DNA from: Vreelandella arcis
GTDB taxonomy: Bacteria > Pseudomonadota > Gammaproteobacteria > Pseudomonadales > Halomonadaceae
Direction: 5' to 3'
Length of the DNA stretch: 64,000 nt
Assembly (NCBI RefSeq): GCF_900103865.1
Contig: NZ_FNII01000006.1
Span: 186,001 to 250,000 of the forward strand
Both the position numbers and the translations under genes were made by a program. The notes under the pieces are model-generated. The model worked only from the letters and a program-made list of their open reading frames with translations, was not told the DNA's origin and did not search any database. Below, one piece after another: positions 8,609-17,734 of the stretch; the stretch's first letter is position 1; the number at the start of each line of letters is the position of its first letter.

Positions 8609-11600
8609 ATGAATTTAAACGACGACCCTACGTTTCACACCTGGAGCCAGTCATTTTTCGAAGCGGCAATGTGGAACTCGCCCGATGCGGTGATTGTGAC
8701 GACCGCCGAACTTGATCTGCCTGGCCCGCGTATCCTTTATGCCAACCCGGCCTTTTGTGAAATGACAGGCTACGAAGCGGGGGAGCTTCTCGGGAAAACG
8801 CCTCGCATTCTTCAGGGCCCCGACACTGATCCAAGGGTATTGCAGGCATTACGCGCCTCCCTGATCCGCGAGGAACCTTTTATCGGTTCCACCATTAATT
8901 ACCGTAAGGATGGCACTCCCTATCAAGTCGAGTGGAGCACCTCCAACGTTAAAGATAAGGCGGGGGGGAGCGCATTTTTTGTCTCCTTCCAGCGTGTCGT
9001 TAACGCAGATTCGGCTCGCTTGCAGCACATGGAAGTCATCCTGCGGGCGGCGCCGGTTGGCATGATGCTAACCGGGCCCAACGGCATTATCGAGACCGCT
9101 AATGGAGTTGCCGAACAGATTTTCGGGTACTCGCCAGATGAGCTGAAGGGACAGCCGGTCGATTTACTGGTTCCAGACCAACTCAGGGTAAAACACGCCC
9201 AACATCGCAAAGACTTTGCTCAATCACCCCAGACACGGCCGATGATGCCTGAACGAGAACTTCAGGGGCAACGTCAAGATGGCAGCTATTTTCCTCTGGA
9301 AGTCGGCTTAGCCCCGATTAACATCGATGGGGTACCACATACCCTCGCCTCGGTGGGCGACGTTAGCGAGCAAAAACATATAGCACAGTCGATGGCGTTC
9401 CACGCCCGACTACAAACAGCCCTGGCGGCCTTTGGCCGAGCTGGGCTGCAGGGTGCTTCCCTCGACGAACTTTACCGGCAGACCGTCGAATTAACGATTG
9501 ATGTTTTTGCTTTCGAGGCAGCGGTGCTGGTTGAACTGGGCTCATCGGGCCAACAAGGGAATGTTGTCGCAGGTATTTGTAGCACATTGGAGATACATTG
9601 GCCTGACACCTTACCACTGAGCAGTGACCCTTTAGCCAAGCTTGCAATGAAGGGCGGAGAGTACGCCATCGGTGAACTTCCCCCTATGCTTCGTGAGTCA
9701 ACGGAAAATGGGGCTCAGTCAATCCAGACCCTATGTATTCCAGTACAAGAACCGGATCGGTGCTGGGGTCTGTTGTATGTATTCCGAGTTAACCAGGAAA
9801 TACCCGATGAATGCTGTTTGCAAGGGCTCGCGGGCCTTACACATACGTTGGCCTCGGCGACACGGCGGGAGCGCGACCAACGTGACATGCACCAAGCTGC
9901 TCATCTCCGCTCGATTGCGGGTCAAATGGCTAATCTGGGAAGCTGGAGCTATGACCCGCAAAGCAAGGAAGTTCACTGGTCAGACGAAGTTTGCGGTATC
10001 CATGAACTGCCTAATGGCTACACGTTAACCAGAGAAGAAGGGCTCGCCTTTTACTTACCCAAATACCGTCAGCGAATCGCATCTCTGATCGATACCTGCG
10101 CCCAGTCAGGCAAGCCTTTCGACGAGGAAGCCGAGATCGTTACCGCCAAAGGTAATCAACGGCTAGTCAGAGTCATGGGAGCTTGTTTTGCTGGCAAGTC
10201 CAATGAAGGCGGACATATCCAAGGCGCTTTTCAAGATATTACCGACCAACGCCGAATCGAACAAAGTCTGGCACAGAGCCAAGAGCAATTCAGGCAACTC
10301 GCTGATGCAATGCCCAATATTGTCTGGACTGCTGATGCAGAGGGACGATTGGATTACGCCAATCGGCGCTTTCAGGAAGTTACCGGCATATACAATGAGG
10401 CGTTACCTGGAAAAGGCTGGATCCATGCCCTGCACCCTGGTGACGAGCTCCGGTGCAAGGAGGCTTGGTATAAAGCCGTCGCGAACCAAGAGAACTACAG
10501 TATTGACCTGCGTCTATATCACAAGAGAGATCATCACTATTGCTGGTATCGAGTCAGTGCCGTTCCTGTTCGGAATGCTCAGAGCCAGGTGTATAGGTGG
10601 TATGGCAGCGCACTCAACATCCATGACCGCAAAGTGCTAGAGGAAGAGCTCACTCAGTCCGCCAACATGCTGACCCAAACACTGGAGAGCATCACCGATG
10701 GTTTCTTTACCTTGGACAGACACTGGCAAGTCCAATATTTCAATCTTGAAGCCGAGCGGTTATTAGCTACGTCACGCGATGCGGTATTGAACAAAAGCAT
10801 TTGGAATGCCTTTCCCAACGCGGTGGGATCTGATATCGAAAGTGAGTTTCGCAAGGCGATGGTTGAAAGCGTTACCGGTAATTTCGAGTATTTCTGCGCT
10901 GATTTAGACACGTGGCTTGAGATCCACGCTTATCCTACAAAAGATGGCCTTACCGTCTATTTCCGCGACATTACAGAGCGGAAACAGAGTGAAGATCAGA
11001 TTGAGTTTCTGGCGTTTCACGATCCACTGACGCATCTGCCGAATCGCCGACTTTTTCAAAAACGGCTTGACGCTATCATTGCGATAAAAAATAAAGCTCA
11101 GACATACGCTGGGGTCATGCTGATAGATCTGGATCACTTTAAGGTTCTCAATGACACCTGGGGGCATGGGCGGGGGGATCAGCTTCTCAGTGCGGTCGCC
11201 CGTCGCCTCGAGAGTTTTGAGGACGAGGGATTCTATGCAGCACGCCTGGGTGGCGATGAATTTACGATCCTGATCGAGCACCTCGGCACTTCACGCGAAG
11301 CGGCTATTATCGAGCTAAAACGCATTGCCGAGCGAGTCCGCGCGCTTATTGGCGAACCTCTTCAAAACGGAAGTTTCGTTATGCAGCGTACCTGTAGTAT
11401 TGGGGTTACGTTGGTGGATCTAGACGGTGACAGCTTGGAAGAGGTAATGAAACGTCTCGACCTTGCTCTCTATGATGTCAAACATCGTCATCGTAATGCA
11501 GTGGGGCTGTTTGATCCCGCGCTGCAAGCAAAAGCCAACCTCAGAGCATGGCTTGAAAGCAGCATTCCGGCAGGCATCCAGGCGAATGAGTTTATGCCTT

Positions 11601-12322
11601 ACTACCAACCCAAGATGAACAGCGAAGGGCGCTGTGTGGGAGCTGAGGCCTTAGTGCGCTGGCATCATCCTGAGCGAGGTATTATTTCGCCCGCTGAGTT
11701 CATTCCTTTTGCTGAAGAGACCGGGTTGATTGGGATGCTTGGTGAGTCGATTTTCAGGAAAGTGTGCGAGCAGATAGCCCGTTGGTCGACGTTAGATACG
11801 CTTAACGACATTGAAATATCCGTCAACGTCAGTGCAAGGCAGTTTCATGAGAGTGGCTTTGTTAATGAGATCACCACCATTATCAACGAGACCGGGATCG
11901 ATCCGAAAAAAATCCAGCTCGAAGTGACCGAGACGCTTCTGCTTGGTGATCTTGAGCAGACGGTGGAAAAGATGAATGCCTTGCGTAGCATTGGCATTAG
12001 CTTTTCTCTGGATGACTTCGGCACTGGCTATTCATCCTTGGCCTATCTCAAGCAGTTACCGCTGGATGTTCTCAAGATCGACCAGAGCTTTATACAGAAC
12101 CTGCCTGACGACAGTGACGATGTAGCTATCGTACAGACGATTATTGCCCTGGCTGGAAGCTTGGGCCTTGAGGTGCTGGCTGAGGGGGTAGAAGAGAAGA
12201 AAATTCAGGATTTTCTAATGCATGAAGGTTGTCATGCCTTTCAGGGCTACCTCTACAGTCGGCCTTTACCCGCTGACGAGTTCGAACGTTATCAGTCAGC
12301 GCGGAAAACCTCGTACTTTTAA
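8609..12322 (+). CDS. Multi-PAS/GAF sensor with GGDEF and EAL domains
   Basis: Large cytoplasmic signalling protein of 1237 residues predicted to make or break cyclic di-GMP in response to a sensed signal. Approximate order: PAS 15-135, PAS 140-255, GAF 265-400, PAS 430-555, PAS 565-690, PAS 695-800, GGDEF 810-975, EAL 985-1235. The cyclase motif is intact (LGGDEF near residue 881), without an inhibitory RxxD site five residues before it. The EAL domain has EALVRWHHP near 1012 and DDFGTGYSS near 1136, as in active phosphodiesterases. No membrane segment is apparent. The first PAS resembles a LOV domain but lacks the flavin-binding cysteine. The ribosome binding site is weak. Whether the protein is mainly cyclase or phosphodiesterase cannot be told. 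Confidence 0.9.
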   Translation: MNLNDDPTFHTWSQSFFEAAMWNSPDAVIVTTAELDLPGPRILYANPAFCEMTGYEAGELLGKTPRILQGPDTDPRVLQALRASLIREEPFIGSTINYRKDGTPYQVEWSTSNVKDKAGGSAFFVSFQRVVNADSARLQHMEVILRAAPVGMMLTGPNGIIETANGVAEQIFGYSPDELKGQPVDLLVPDQLRVKHAQHRKDFAQSPQTRPMMPERELQGQRQDGSYFPLEVGLAPINIDGVPHTLASVGDVSEQKHIAQSMAFHARLQTALAAFGRAGLQGASLDELYRQTVELTIDVFAFEAAVLVELGSSGQQGNVVAGICSTLEIHWPDTLPLSSDPLAKLAMKGGEYAIGELPPMLRESTENGAQSIQTLCIPVQEPDRCWGLLYVFRVNQEIPDECCLQGLAGLTHTLASATRRERDQRDMHQAAHLRSIAGQMANLGSWSYDPQSKEVHWSDEVCGIHELPNGYTLTREEGLAFYLPKYRQRIASLIDTCAQSGKPFDEEAEIVTAKGNQRLVRVMGACFAGKSNEGGHIQGAFQDITDQRRIEQSLAQSQEQFRQLADAMPNIVWTADAEGRLDYANRRFQEVTGIYNEALPGKGWIHALHPGDELRCKEAWYKAVANQENYSIDLRLYHKRDHHYCWYRVSAVPVRNAQSQVYRWYGSALNIHDRKVLEEELTQSANMLTQTLESITDGFFTLDRHWQVQYFNLEAERLLATSRDAVLNKSIWNAFPNAVGSDIESEFRKAMVESVTGNFEYFCADLDTWLEIHAYPTKDGLTVYFRDITERKQSEDQIEFLAFHDPLTHLPNRRLFQKRLDAIIAIKNKAQTYAGVMLIDLDHFKVLNDTWGHGRGDQLLSAVARRLESFEDEGFYAARLGGDEFTILIEHLGTSREAAIIELKRIAERVRALIGEPLQNGSFVMQRTCSIGVTLVDLDGDSLEEVMKRLDLALYDVKHRHRNAVGLFDPALQAKANLRAWLESSIPAGIQANEFMPYYQPKMNSEGRCVGAEALVRWHHPERGIISPAEFIPFAEETGLIGMLGESIFRKVCEQIARWSTLDTLNDIEISVNVSARQFHESGFVNEITTIINETGIDPKKIQLEVTETLLLGDLEQTVEKMNALRSIGISFSLDDFGTGYSSLAYLKQLPLDVLKIDQSFIQNLPDDSDDVAIVQTIIALAGSLGLEVLAEGVEEKKIQDFLMHEGCHAFQGYLYSRPLPADEFERYQSARKTSYF

Positions 12323-12372
12323 GTGCGAGGATGGATAGCGCGGCATCCGCTAGGACGCCTTGTGTCTTGCTA

Positions 12373-12401
12373 GCTTACAGTATCTCACTTAAACTGTAAG
12401 C
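12373..12401. repeat. 9-bp inverted repeat before the TnpB gene
   Basis: GCTTACAGT at 12373-12381 and its exact reverse complement ACTGTAAGC at 12393-12401, with an 11-base loop, ending one base before the tnpB ATG. It may be part of the left end of the transposable element (IS200/IS605 ends form hairpins) or a structure that limits translation of tnpB. Confidence 0.55.
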
Positions 12402-12402
12402 C

Positions 12403-13515
12403 ATGAAAACCGAACGCGCTTTCAAATACCGCTTTTACCCCACGCCCGAGCAGGCAACCTTGCTGGCACGGACGTTTGGGTGCGTGCGGTTTGTCTGGAA
12501 CGCGGTGCTTCGCTATCGCACCGATGCGTTCTATCAGCGTCAGGAAAAGATCGGTTACAACGACGCTAGCGCGTTTCTAACGCAGTTGAAAAAGCAGCCT
12601 GACACCGCGTTCCTGGCCGACGTCAGTTCGGTGCCGTTGCAACAATGTCTGCGACATCAGCAAATGGCGTTCAAACACTTCTTTGCCAAGCGGGCACGCT
12701 ATCCCAGCTTTAAATCCAAAAAGCATCGCCAGTCGGCCACCTTTGCCAGTTCGGCGTTTTCATACCGTGACGGCCTGATCACGCTAGCCAAGTGCAGCGA
12801 ACCGCTTACTATTCGCTGGAGCCGCGACTTGCCCGCCCCTCCGAGCAGCGTCACCGTCTCGAAAGATGCAGCCGGTCGCTATTTCATTAGCTGCTTGTGC
12901 AAAGTGGATACCGACGCCCTCCCGATCACGCCAAAGATGGTGGGCATTGATCTCGGGCTAAAAGATCTGCTCGTGACCAGTGACGGAATGCGGGTTAACA
13001 ACCCCCGCCATACGGCGCGCTATGCCCGCAAGCTGGCGCGGGCGCAGCGTCAGCTATCACGCAAGCAAAAAGGCTCGAATAACCGTGCCAAGGCGCGGCT
13101 AACGGTCGCTAAATGCCACGCCAAAATTGCCGATACCCGGCTTGATCACCTCCATAAACTCACCCGCCAGATCGTCAACGAGAACCAAGTGATCGCGGCG
13201 GAGAGTTTGCAGGTTAAGAATATGGTCAAAAATCGGCCTCTATCCAAAGCCATCAGCGATGTCGGCTGGGGTGAGCTGGTGCGCCAGCTTGACTACAAGG
13301 CGGCTTGGGCGGGACGGCAGTTCGTCCAAATTGATCGCTGGTACCCCAGCAGCAAGCGCTGCCTGGGCTGCGGGTATGTGATGGCCTCTCTGCCGCTCAA
13401 TGTTCGCACCTGGGACTGCCCAGGCTGCGGCACCCAAGGCATTGACCGTGACCTCAATGCCGCCCGCAATATCCTACAAGCAGGCACCGCGCTGTTAGCC
13501 GGTGCCGAGAGTTGA
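12403..13515 (+). CDS. tnpB: TnpB, RNA-guided endonuclease of IS200/IS605 family
   Basis: TnpB (OrfB) proteins are RNA-guided DNA nucleases and relatives of Cas12. This copy of 370 residues starts with the usual FKYRFYPTPEQATLLARTFG. The RuvC catalytic residues appear intact: aspartate in GIDLGLKDLL near 187, glutamate in IAAESLQVKNM near 267, and aspartate in GIDRDLNAARNIL near 350. A zinc finger with four cysteines (CLGCGY ... CPGCGT) lies near 325-346. The frame is whole, so the nuclease is probably active. A structured RNA-like region follows directly and would supply the guide. Confidence 0.92.
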   Translation: MKTERAFKYRFYPTPEQATLLARTFGCVRFVWNAVLRYRTDAFYQRQEKIGYNDASAFLTQLKKQPDTAFLADVSSVPLQQCLRHQQMAFKHFFAKRARYPSFKSKKHRQSATFASSAFSYRDGLITLAKCSEPLTIRWSRDLPAPPSSVTVSKDAAGRYFISCLCKVDTDALPITPKMVGIDLGLKDLLVTSDGMRVNNPRHTARYARKLARAQRQLSRKQKGSNNRAKARLTVAKCHAKIADTRLDHLHKLTRQIVNENQVIAAESLQVKNMVKNRPLSKAISDVGWGELVRQLDYKAAWAGRQFVQIDRWYPSSKRCLGCGYVMASLPLNVRTWDCPGCGTQGIDRDLNAARNILQAGTALLAGAES

Positions 13516-13691
13516 AGTAATACCGAAGGGCATTCGGGAATATACGCCTGTGGAGTTTGTGTAAGACCGGCAATGCCAAGGCATTGAAGGCAGCGAACAA
13601 CGAAGCAGGAACCTGGGAGGTGACAACCAGGGAATCCCCTTCCTTTCCGCCGCAAGGCGGCAGCGCAAGCTGAGGGAGGGGAGGATGTCAA
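13516..13691 (+). ncRNA. Probable omega (reRNA) guide RNA of TnpB
   Basis: TnpB nucleases use an RNA made from the right end of the element, running off the tnpB 3' end. After the stop codon the sequence forms, near the end, an outer stem CCCCTTCC (from 13636) with GGGAGGGG (to 13681) that encloses two small hairpins with GCAA loops: CCGCC-GCAA-GGCGG at 13647-13660 and AGC-GCAA-GCT at 13662-13671. It ends in GAGGATGTCAA. The guide would be read from the flanking bases after about 13691. The 5' end is not defined and may lie inside tnpB. Confidence 0.6.
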
Positions 13692-13756
13692 ATAACGGGG
13701 CTCGATGCCCCGGTGAACTCGATCCATAAATGAACGACGCGATATTTTATACAAAG

Positions 13757-13776
13757 AGCCCCGTTAACGCGGGGCT
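13757..13776 (+). terminator. Hairpin between TnpB unit and GAF-GGDEF gene
   Basis: Stem AGCCCCG / CGGGGCT around TTAACG. It is not followed by a clear T run, so a terminator role is tentative; it may end transcripts from the TnpB unit. The rest of 13692-13950 holds no gene that I can support. Confidence 0.4.
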
Positions 13777-13950
13777 TGTAGCTTTGCCTTGTTCCACCCG
13801 CCCTGAATTTGAGCGTAAGTGCCCCTAGCAGGGCAGGTATCAAATAACCGCAGGCATTGTTCCTCGCCATGAGGCTTTGCTGTAAAGTCGTTTAGATCAC
13901 ACTGGCAATCATGAACAACATGCTTGTCGTACCGGAGCGTGTTTGCGTTA

Positions 13951-15030
13951 ATGCCTAGAAACAGCGACCTTTTTTCAGCCGAGCACGAACAGCAGCGCTT
14001 AAAAGCCCTGGACGCGTACCAAATCCTCGATACGCCCGAGGAGCCAGCGTTTGATGAAATCGTCGAGATGGCTTCCTTAATCTGTGATGCGCCGATCGCC
14101 GTCATCAACTTCGTCGATCGCGACCGGCAATGGTTCAAATCGGTAAAGGGGCTATGCGTACGTGAAACCCCACTGGATATCTCGATTTGTGCGCATGCCA
14201 TTTTGCAGCCTGATCTGTTCATTGTGCCCGATACCACTCAGGATCCGCGGTTCGCCAACAACCCCCTGGTGACCGGCGAGCCTCATCTACGCTTTTATGC
14301 TGGAGCGTTGCTAAAGAGTAACGATGGCTATCCGTTGGGGACGCTTTGCGTGCTCGACTATCAGCCCCGAGAACTGACTGAACGTCAATGCTTTGCGCTC
14401 CAGGCGCTCGCCAATCAGGTCATGGCACACATGGAGCTGATAAGGACTCATCGCGAACAGGCCGGGCTGATTCGTGAACTAGAAGAAACCCGGCTGGAAT
14501 TGTCCAAGCTTGCCACCACCGATCAGCTTACCGGCTTACTTAATCGACGAGCCTTCGAGCATCGTCTTGACCAGGAGTTGGCGCTGATCCAACGCGATAA
14601 TCACCCCGCCAGCTTTATTATGATCGACTTGGATCACTTTAAGACAATCAATGACACCCTAGGGCACCAGGCTGGAGACAAAGTCCTCGCGCGCTTTGCT
14701 AATCTTTGCCGAGAGGTATTTCGGCAAGCCGATGTGATCGGCCGCTGGGGAGGCGAGGAATTTGTGGTTATGCTGCCAAGCTCCAGCGTGGAGGAAGCCC
14801 GTCACGCGGCCGAGCGACTTCACAAACGACTTGCCACTACGCCCATGCTGGAAGACACCTCCTCACCGCTGTATATCACCGTCAGCCTCGGGATTTGCTT
14901 GCTTGCCGGTTCCAGCACCTTTAATGATTGCTTGTATAAAGCTGACAACCTTCTCTACCAGGCAAAAGAGCAAGGCCGCGATCGCACAGTCTATGAGCAA
15001 CCAGGAACGTTCTCCTCAACGTCATCTTGA
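13951..15030 (+). CDS. GAF-domain diguanylate cyclase
   Basis: Soluble protein of 359 residues with an N-terminal GAF domain (about 20-165, containing VNFVDRDRQWFKSVKGL and the ICAHAIL region) and a C-terminal GGDEF domain (about 180-345). The active site reads GGEEF near residue 267, a functional variant, and an RQAD inhibitory site stands exactly five residues before it, so product feedback by c-di-GMP is likely. The ATG at 13951 is preferred because the earlier in-frame start is a TTG with no ribosome binding site and the family usually begins just before this point. It probably acts as a cyclase switched by a small ligand bound to the GAF domain. Confidence 0.9.
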   Translation: MPRNSDLFSAEHEQQRLKALDAYQILDTPEEPAFDEIVEMASLICDAPIAVINFVDRDRQWFKSVKGLCVRETPLDISICAHAILQPDLFIVPDTTQDPRFANNPLVTGEPHLRFYAGALLKSNDGYPLGTLCVLDYQPRELTERQCFALQALANQVMAHMELIRTHREQAGLIRELEETRLELSKLATTDQLTGLLNRRAFEHRLDQELALIQRDNHPASFIMIDLDHFKTINDTLGHQAGDKVLARFANLCREVFRQADVIGRWGGEEFVVMLPSSSVEEARHAAERLHKRLATTPMLEDTSSPLYITVSLGICLLAGSSTFNDCLYKADNLLYQAKEQGRDRTVYEQPGTFSSTSS

Positions 15031-15199
15031 GGGTTCAATCAAACCGGATCCCTATATCGATGGCAAGCGTAGTTGCCGTGATGATTGCTGACCGAATGCC
15101 GTAGAAATTCCTACCGAGGGGGAAAGATTTAATCGTTTCTTAAGATATTGTCACGATGATGGGGCAAGTATCCCGTGACATCATATCGAGGAGAACGTC

Positions 15200-15502
15200 A
15201 TGCCCCTTGCCCCTTCTTTCAATGCGCCTTTTCAGCCCGCCTTTTGTCATTTCCGGACGCTCTTGCTGGTAGCGTTGGGCATTATATGGTTATTCGTGAA
15301 CAGCCGTACCGTGCCCTGGTCAACGCTGGATTTTCCGTTAGGCTTGATTGCCTTGATGGCAGGAACAGTATGGTTTTTGATTCCGCATAGTGATACGTAT
15401 CTGGAACGTGATGATCTCGATGATGTTTGCTTAAAAGAGGTGTTATATAGCGTGACCATCGCGACGGTGTTAACCATGGCGGGGTTACATTTGATAACTT
15501 GA
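15200..15502 (+). CDS. Small membrane protein of unknown function
   Basis: A 100-residue protein with three hydrophobic stretches (about 18-36, 44-62 and 80-98) and an acidic loop LERDDLDDVCLKE between the second and third. GAGGAGAA stands just before the ATG, a good ribosome binding site. I do not recognise the family. It lies 45 bases upstream of the Ca2+/Na+ antiporter gene in the same direction, so the two may be co-transcribed, but nothing shows a functional link. Confidence 0.65.
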   Translation: MPLAPSFNAPFQPAFCHFRTLLLVALGIIWLFVNSRTVPWSTLDFPLGLIALMAGTVWFLIPHSDTYLERDDLDDVCLKEVLYSVTIATVLTMAGLHLIT

Positions 15503-15547
15503 TACAGACATCTGAAATATAAAATGCGTCGTGAATAGGGAGAAGGA

Positions 15548-16522
15548 ATGTTGTTACCGATGTTGGCCATCGTGGTAGGGGTGATCTTGCTCCTATGGAG
15601 TGCTGATCGCTTTATTGACGGTGCGGCGGCCGTTGCGGTTCATGCAGGCCTCCCGCCGTTGTTGATAGGCATGGTCATCGTCGGGTTTGGTACCTCGGCA
15701 CCTGAAATTGTCGTGTCGATCATGGCGGCGGTGGATGGTAACCCGGATTTAGCACTGGGCAATGCGCTTGGGTCAAATATCTACAATATTGGCCTGATCA
15801 TTGGCGTGACGGCGCTCATCATGCCAATGGCTGTGCATTCAAAAATCATTCGTCGCGAGTTACCCCTACTTTTCTTGTTTGGTTTGGTAGCGGGTATTCT
15901 CTTTTGGAACGGTGACCTCACTCGCCTTGAGTCATGGGGTCTGTTAGCCAGTTTTTTTGGGCTAATGGGATGGACAACGTGGACGGCATTAAAAGGTCAG
16001 AAAGATCCGCTCAGCGCTGAAACTGAGCAGACCTTGGGTGAAGAACCCATGCCAAAAAGCAAGGCGGTTTTTTGGCTCGTTGTGGGCCTTGGATTACTCT
16101 TAGTGAGTTCTCGGATGCTGGTTTGGGGGGCTGTCTCGGTAGCCAGTGCGCTAGGGGTGAGCGACCTTATCATCGGTCTTACCATCGTGGCGCTTGGTAC
16201 CTCGCTGCCCGAACTGGCGTCTTCGATCATGGCGGTGCGCAAGGGTGAGCACGACATTGCTATCGGCAATGTTGTTGGTTCTAGTATGTTCAATCTGCTG
16301 GCCGTCGTCGGCATCGCTGGCGTTATTACCCCTATGGATGCGCTATCACCCGAGATTATGCTGCGTGATTGGCCAATGATGATGGCGATGATTGTCGGCT
16401 TATTTATTATGGGCTATGGGTTTCGTGGGGAAGGGCGCATCAACCGATTCGAGGCCAGTGTGTTGTTGATGGCGTTGTTGGGATACAACGGCTGGCTCGT
16501 TAATACGGTACTAACGGCCTAG
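15548..16522 (+). CDS. Calcium/sodium antiporter (YrbG-like, CaCA family)
   Basis: Inner-membrane cation antiporter that exchanges Ca2+ for Na+ or H+. The 324 residues contain the duplicated alpha repeats of the CaCA superfamily: GFGTSAPEIVVSIMAAVDGN near residue 47 with GNALGSNIYNIGLIIG, and ALGTSLPELASSIMAVRKGE near residue 215 with GNVVGSSMFNLLAVVG. The conserved acidic residues of both repeats are present. About ten membrane segments. A GGGAGAAGG site precedes the ATG. This activity suits a salt-exposed organism. Confidence 0.9.
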   Translation: MLLPMLAIVVGVILLLWSADRFIDGAAAVAVHAGLPPLLIGMVIVGFGTSAPEIVVSIMAAVDGNPDLALGNALGSNIYNIGLIIGVTALIMPMAVHSKIIRRELPLLFLFGLVAGILFWNGDLTRLESWGLLASFFGLMGWTTWTALKGQKDPLSAETEQTLGEEPMPKSKAVFWLVVGLGLLLVSSRMLVWGAVSVASALGVSDLIIGLTIVALGTSLPELASSIMAVRKGEHDIAIGNVVGSSMFNLLAVVGIAGVITPMDALSPEIMLRDWPMMMAMIVGLFIMGYGFRGEGRINRFEASVLLMALLGYNGWLVNTVLTA

Positions 16523-16710
16523 TCATCAGGCAGACCTTTTAACCAATGGCGACATTCTGATGACGAAAACATTTTCTGGAAGTGTTTGAATTCAGCGGCA
16601 GTTCTAGCGTCACCCTGGTCAGACAAAGCGCTATTTGTGCCGCGCTACTTGTGGGTTGGCGGGCAAGGCGCGCATGATGGACTCAAACGTCTTTTTTGGA
16701 GTTATCTTCC

Positions 16711-17676
16711 ATGCGTGTTTTCGCCAACCCAGTCGGCGCCGGTACTCTCTGGTTCGACAATCTCACCACTGCAGATGGAACCCCGGTCGCCTATGACCCA
16801 CAGGCGCGGGCTTTTCTGCCGATGCCGCCGTTCTGTGCTAATCGAGAAAGAATCGGCTGCAACTGGATAGCACCAGAAGAGGGGGCGTTTTGTCGTTCCT
16901 GTGCCATGACGGCGCTGGCCCCTGATCCTACCATCCCTAACGCCATCCCCAACTGGGCGCAGACGGAGGCGGCCAAGCGGTGGGCACTGGATAACCTTGG
17001 GCGCTGGCATTGGTTCCGGCCGGAAGATCCAGGCGCACCGCCGGTGTTTCATCTGTTGGCTGAAGGTCCAACACCGGTTCCCATGGGGCACGTGGCAGGC
17101 GTAGTGACTATTAGCGTGGCAGAGGTTGATCCGGTGTTGGTCGCCACGCGTCGCGAGGCGCTGGAAGAGCCGTATCGCACCATGATTGGCCACATGCGTC
17201 ATGAAATTGCCCATATGCTTTGGTGGCGGTTGAGCTTGCGTGATGATTTTCTTGACGCCTTTCGTGCGATGTTTGGTGATGAGCGCATCGATTACCCGGG
17301 GGCGCTCCGCCACCACTATGAAAATGGCCCGCCGCCGGAGTGGAAGCAGCATTATCTGACAAGCTATGCTTCTGCGCACCCTCATGAAGATTGGGCGGAG
17401 ACGGCAGCGCACCTGCTGCACTTGACCGACATTGCCGACAGTTTTGTTGCCACCGGCCTGTCATCACCGCAAATCCCCAACGGTGGCTGGGATCCTTATT
17501 CGGAGCCCGATGCCGATCAACTGATTCATGTTGCCGCTTCGCTCACCGTAGGCGTCAATCATATCAACCGCTCGATGGGGCTATCGGATCTCTATCCGTT
17601 TGTGCTGTCAGACCACGCTCGCCATAAACTGGCCTTCGTGCACAACTGGTTACGGCGGGGTGCCCAAGGGCTTTGA
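16711..17676 (+). CDS. Putative zinc-dependent peptidase with N-terminal zinc ribbon
   Basis: Protein of 321 residues with a four-cysteine zinc ribbon (FCANRERIGC ... FCRSC, about residues 36-65) followed by a metallopeptidase-like domain. The zinc motif is HEIAHMLWW near residue 165, and DWAETAAHLLHLTD near 230 supplies the probable third metal ligand. This arrangement is that of the zinc-ribbon-associated family Peptidase_Mx (PF15887), a large but unstudied bacterial family. TTTGGAG ends a few bases before the ATG at 16711, which is preferred to the in-frame TTG at 16696. No signal peptide, so it should be cytosolic. It converges with a second, unrelated HExxH gene. Confidence 0.8.
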   Translation: MRVFANPVGAGTLWFDNLTTADGTPVAYDPQARAFLPMPPFCANRERIGCNWIAPEEGAFCRSCAMTALAPDPTIPNAIPNWAQTEAAKRWALDNLGRWHWFRPEDPGAPPVFHLLAEGPTPVPMGHVAGVVTISVAEVDPVLVATRREALEEPYRTMIGHMRHEIAHMLWWRLSLRDDFLDAFRAMFGDERIDYPGALRHHYENGPPPEWKQHYLTSYASAHPHEDWAETAAHLLHLTDIADSFVATGLSSPQIPNGGWDPYSEPDADQLIHVAASLTVGVNHINRSMGLSDLYPFVLSDHARHKLAFVHNWLRRGAQGL

Positions 17677-17693
17677 GGCTTAAGTGTCGCGAT

Positions 17694-17734
17694 AGGTGAG
17701 GCGCTACGGTGAATGGCGCCGTAGCGCCTCACCT
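17694..17734. terminator. 16-bp inverted repeat between convergent peptidase genes
   Basis: AGGTGAGGCGCTACGG at 17694-17709 and its perfect reverse complement at 17719-17734, with a 9-base loop. It lies after the + strand peptidase gene and overlaps the last codons of the - strand gene, so the left arm includes that stop codon. A shared terminator is the simplest reading. Confidence 0.6.

Larger units (their letters stand above)
12373..13691 (+). mobile_element. TnpB-only IS200/IS605-type (IS1341-like) element
   Basis: Unit made of a tnpB gene and a structured right end, with no tnpA transposase, as in IS1341-type elements. The right end carries the pattern seen at many such elements: CCCCTTCC paired with GGGAGGGG, then GAGGATGTCAA ending at about 13691. 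The left boundary is uncertain; the hairpin at 12373 is the only clear structure there. The unit lies between two c-di-GMP genes and seems not to break either. Without TnpA it would need help from another element to move. Confidence 0.7.

Noticed and set aside
8609..9000. LOV photoreceptor domain at the start of the large GGDEF-EAL protein
   Set aside because: The segment GKTPRILQGPDTDP looks like a LOV domain, but the position of the flavin-binding cysteine (GxNCRFLQ) holds proline, so it is called a plain PAS domain.
13692..13950. A further gene or RNA between the TnpB unit and the GAF-GGDEF gene
   Set aside because: Only short frames without ribosome binding sites and two GC-rich hairpins are found; nothing supports a gene.
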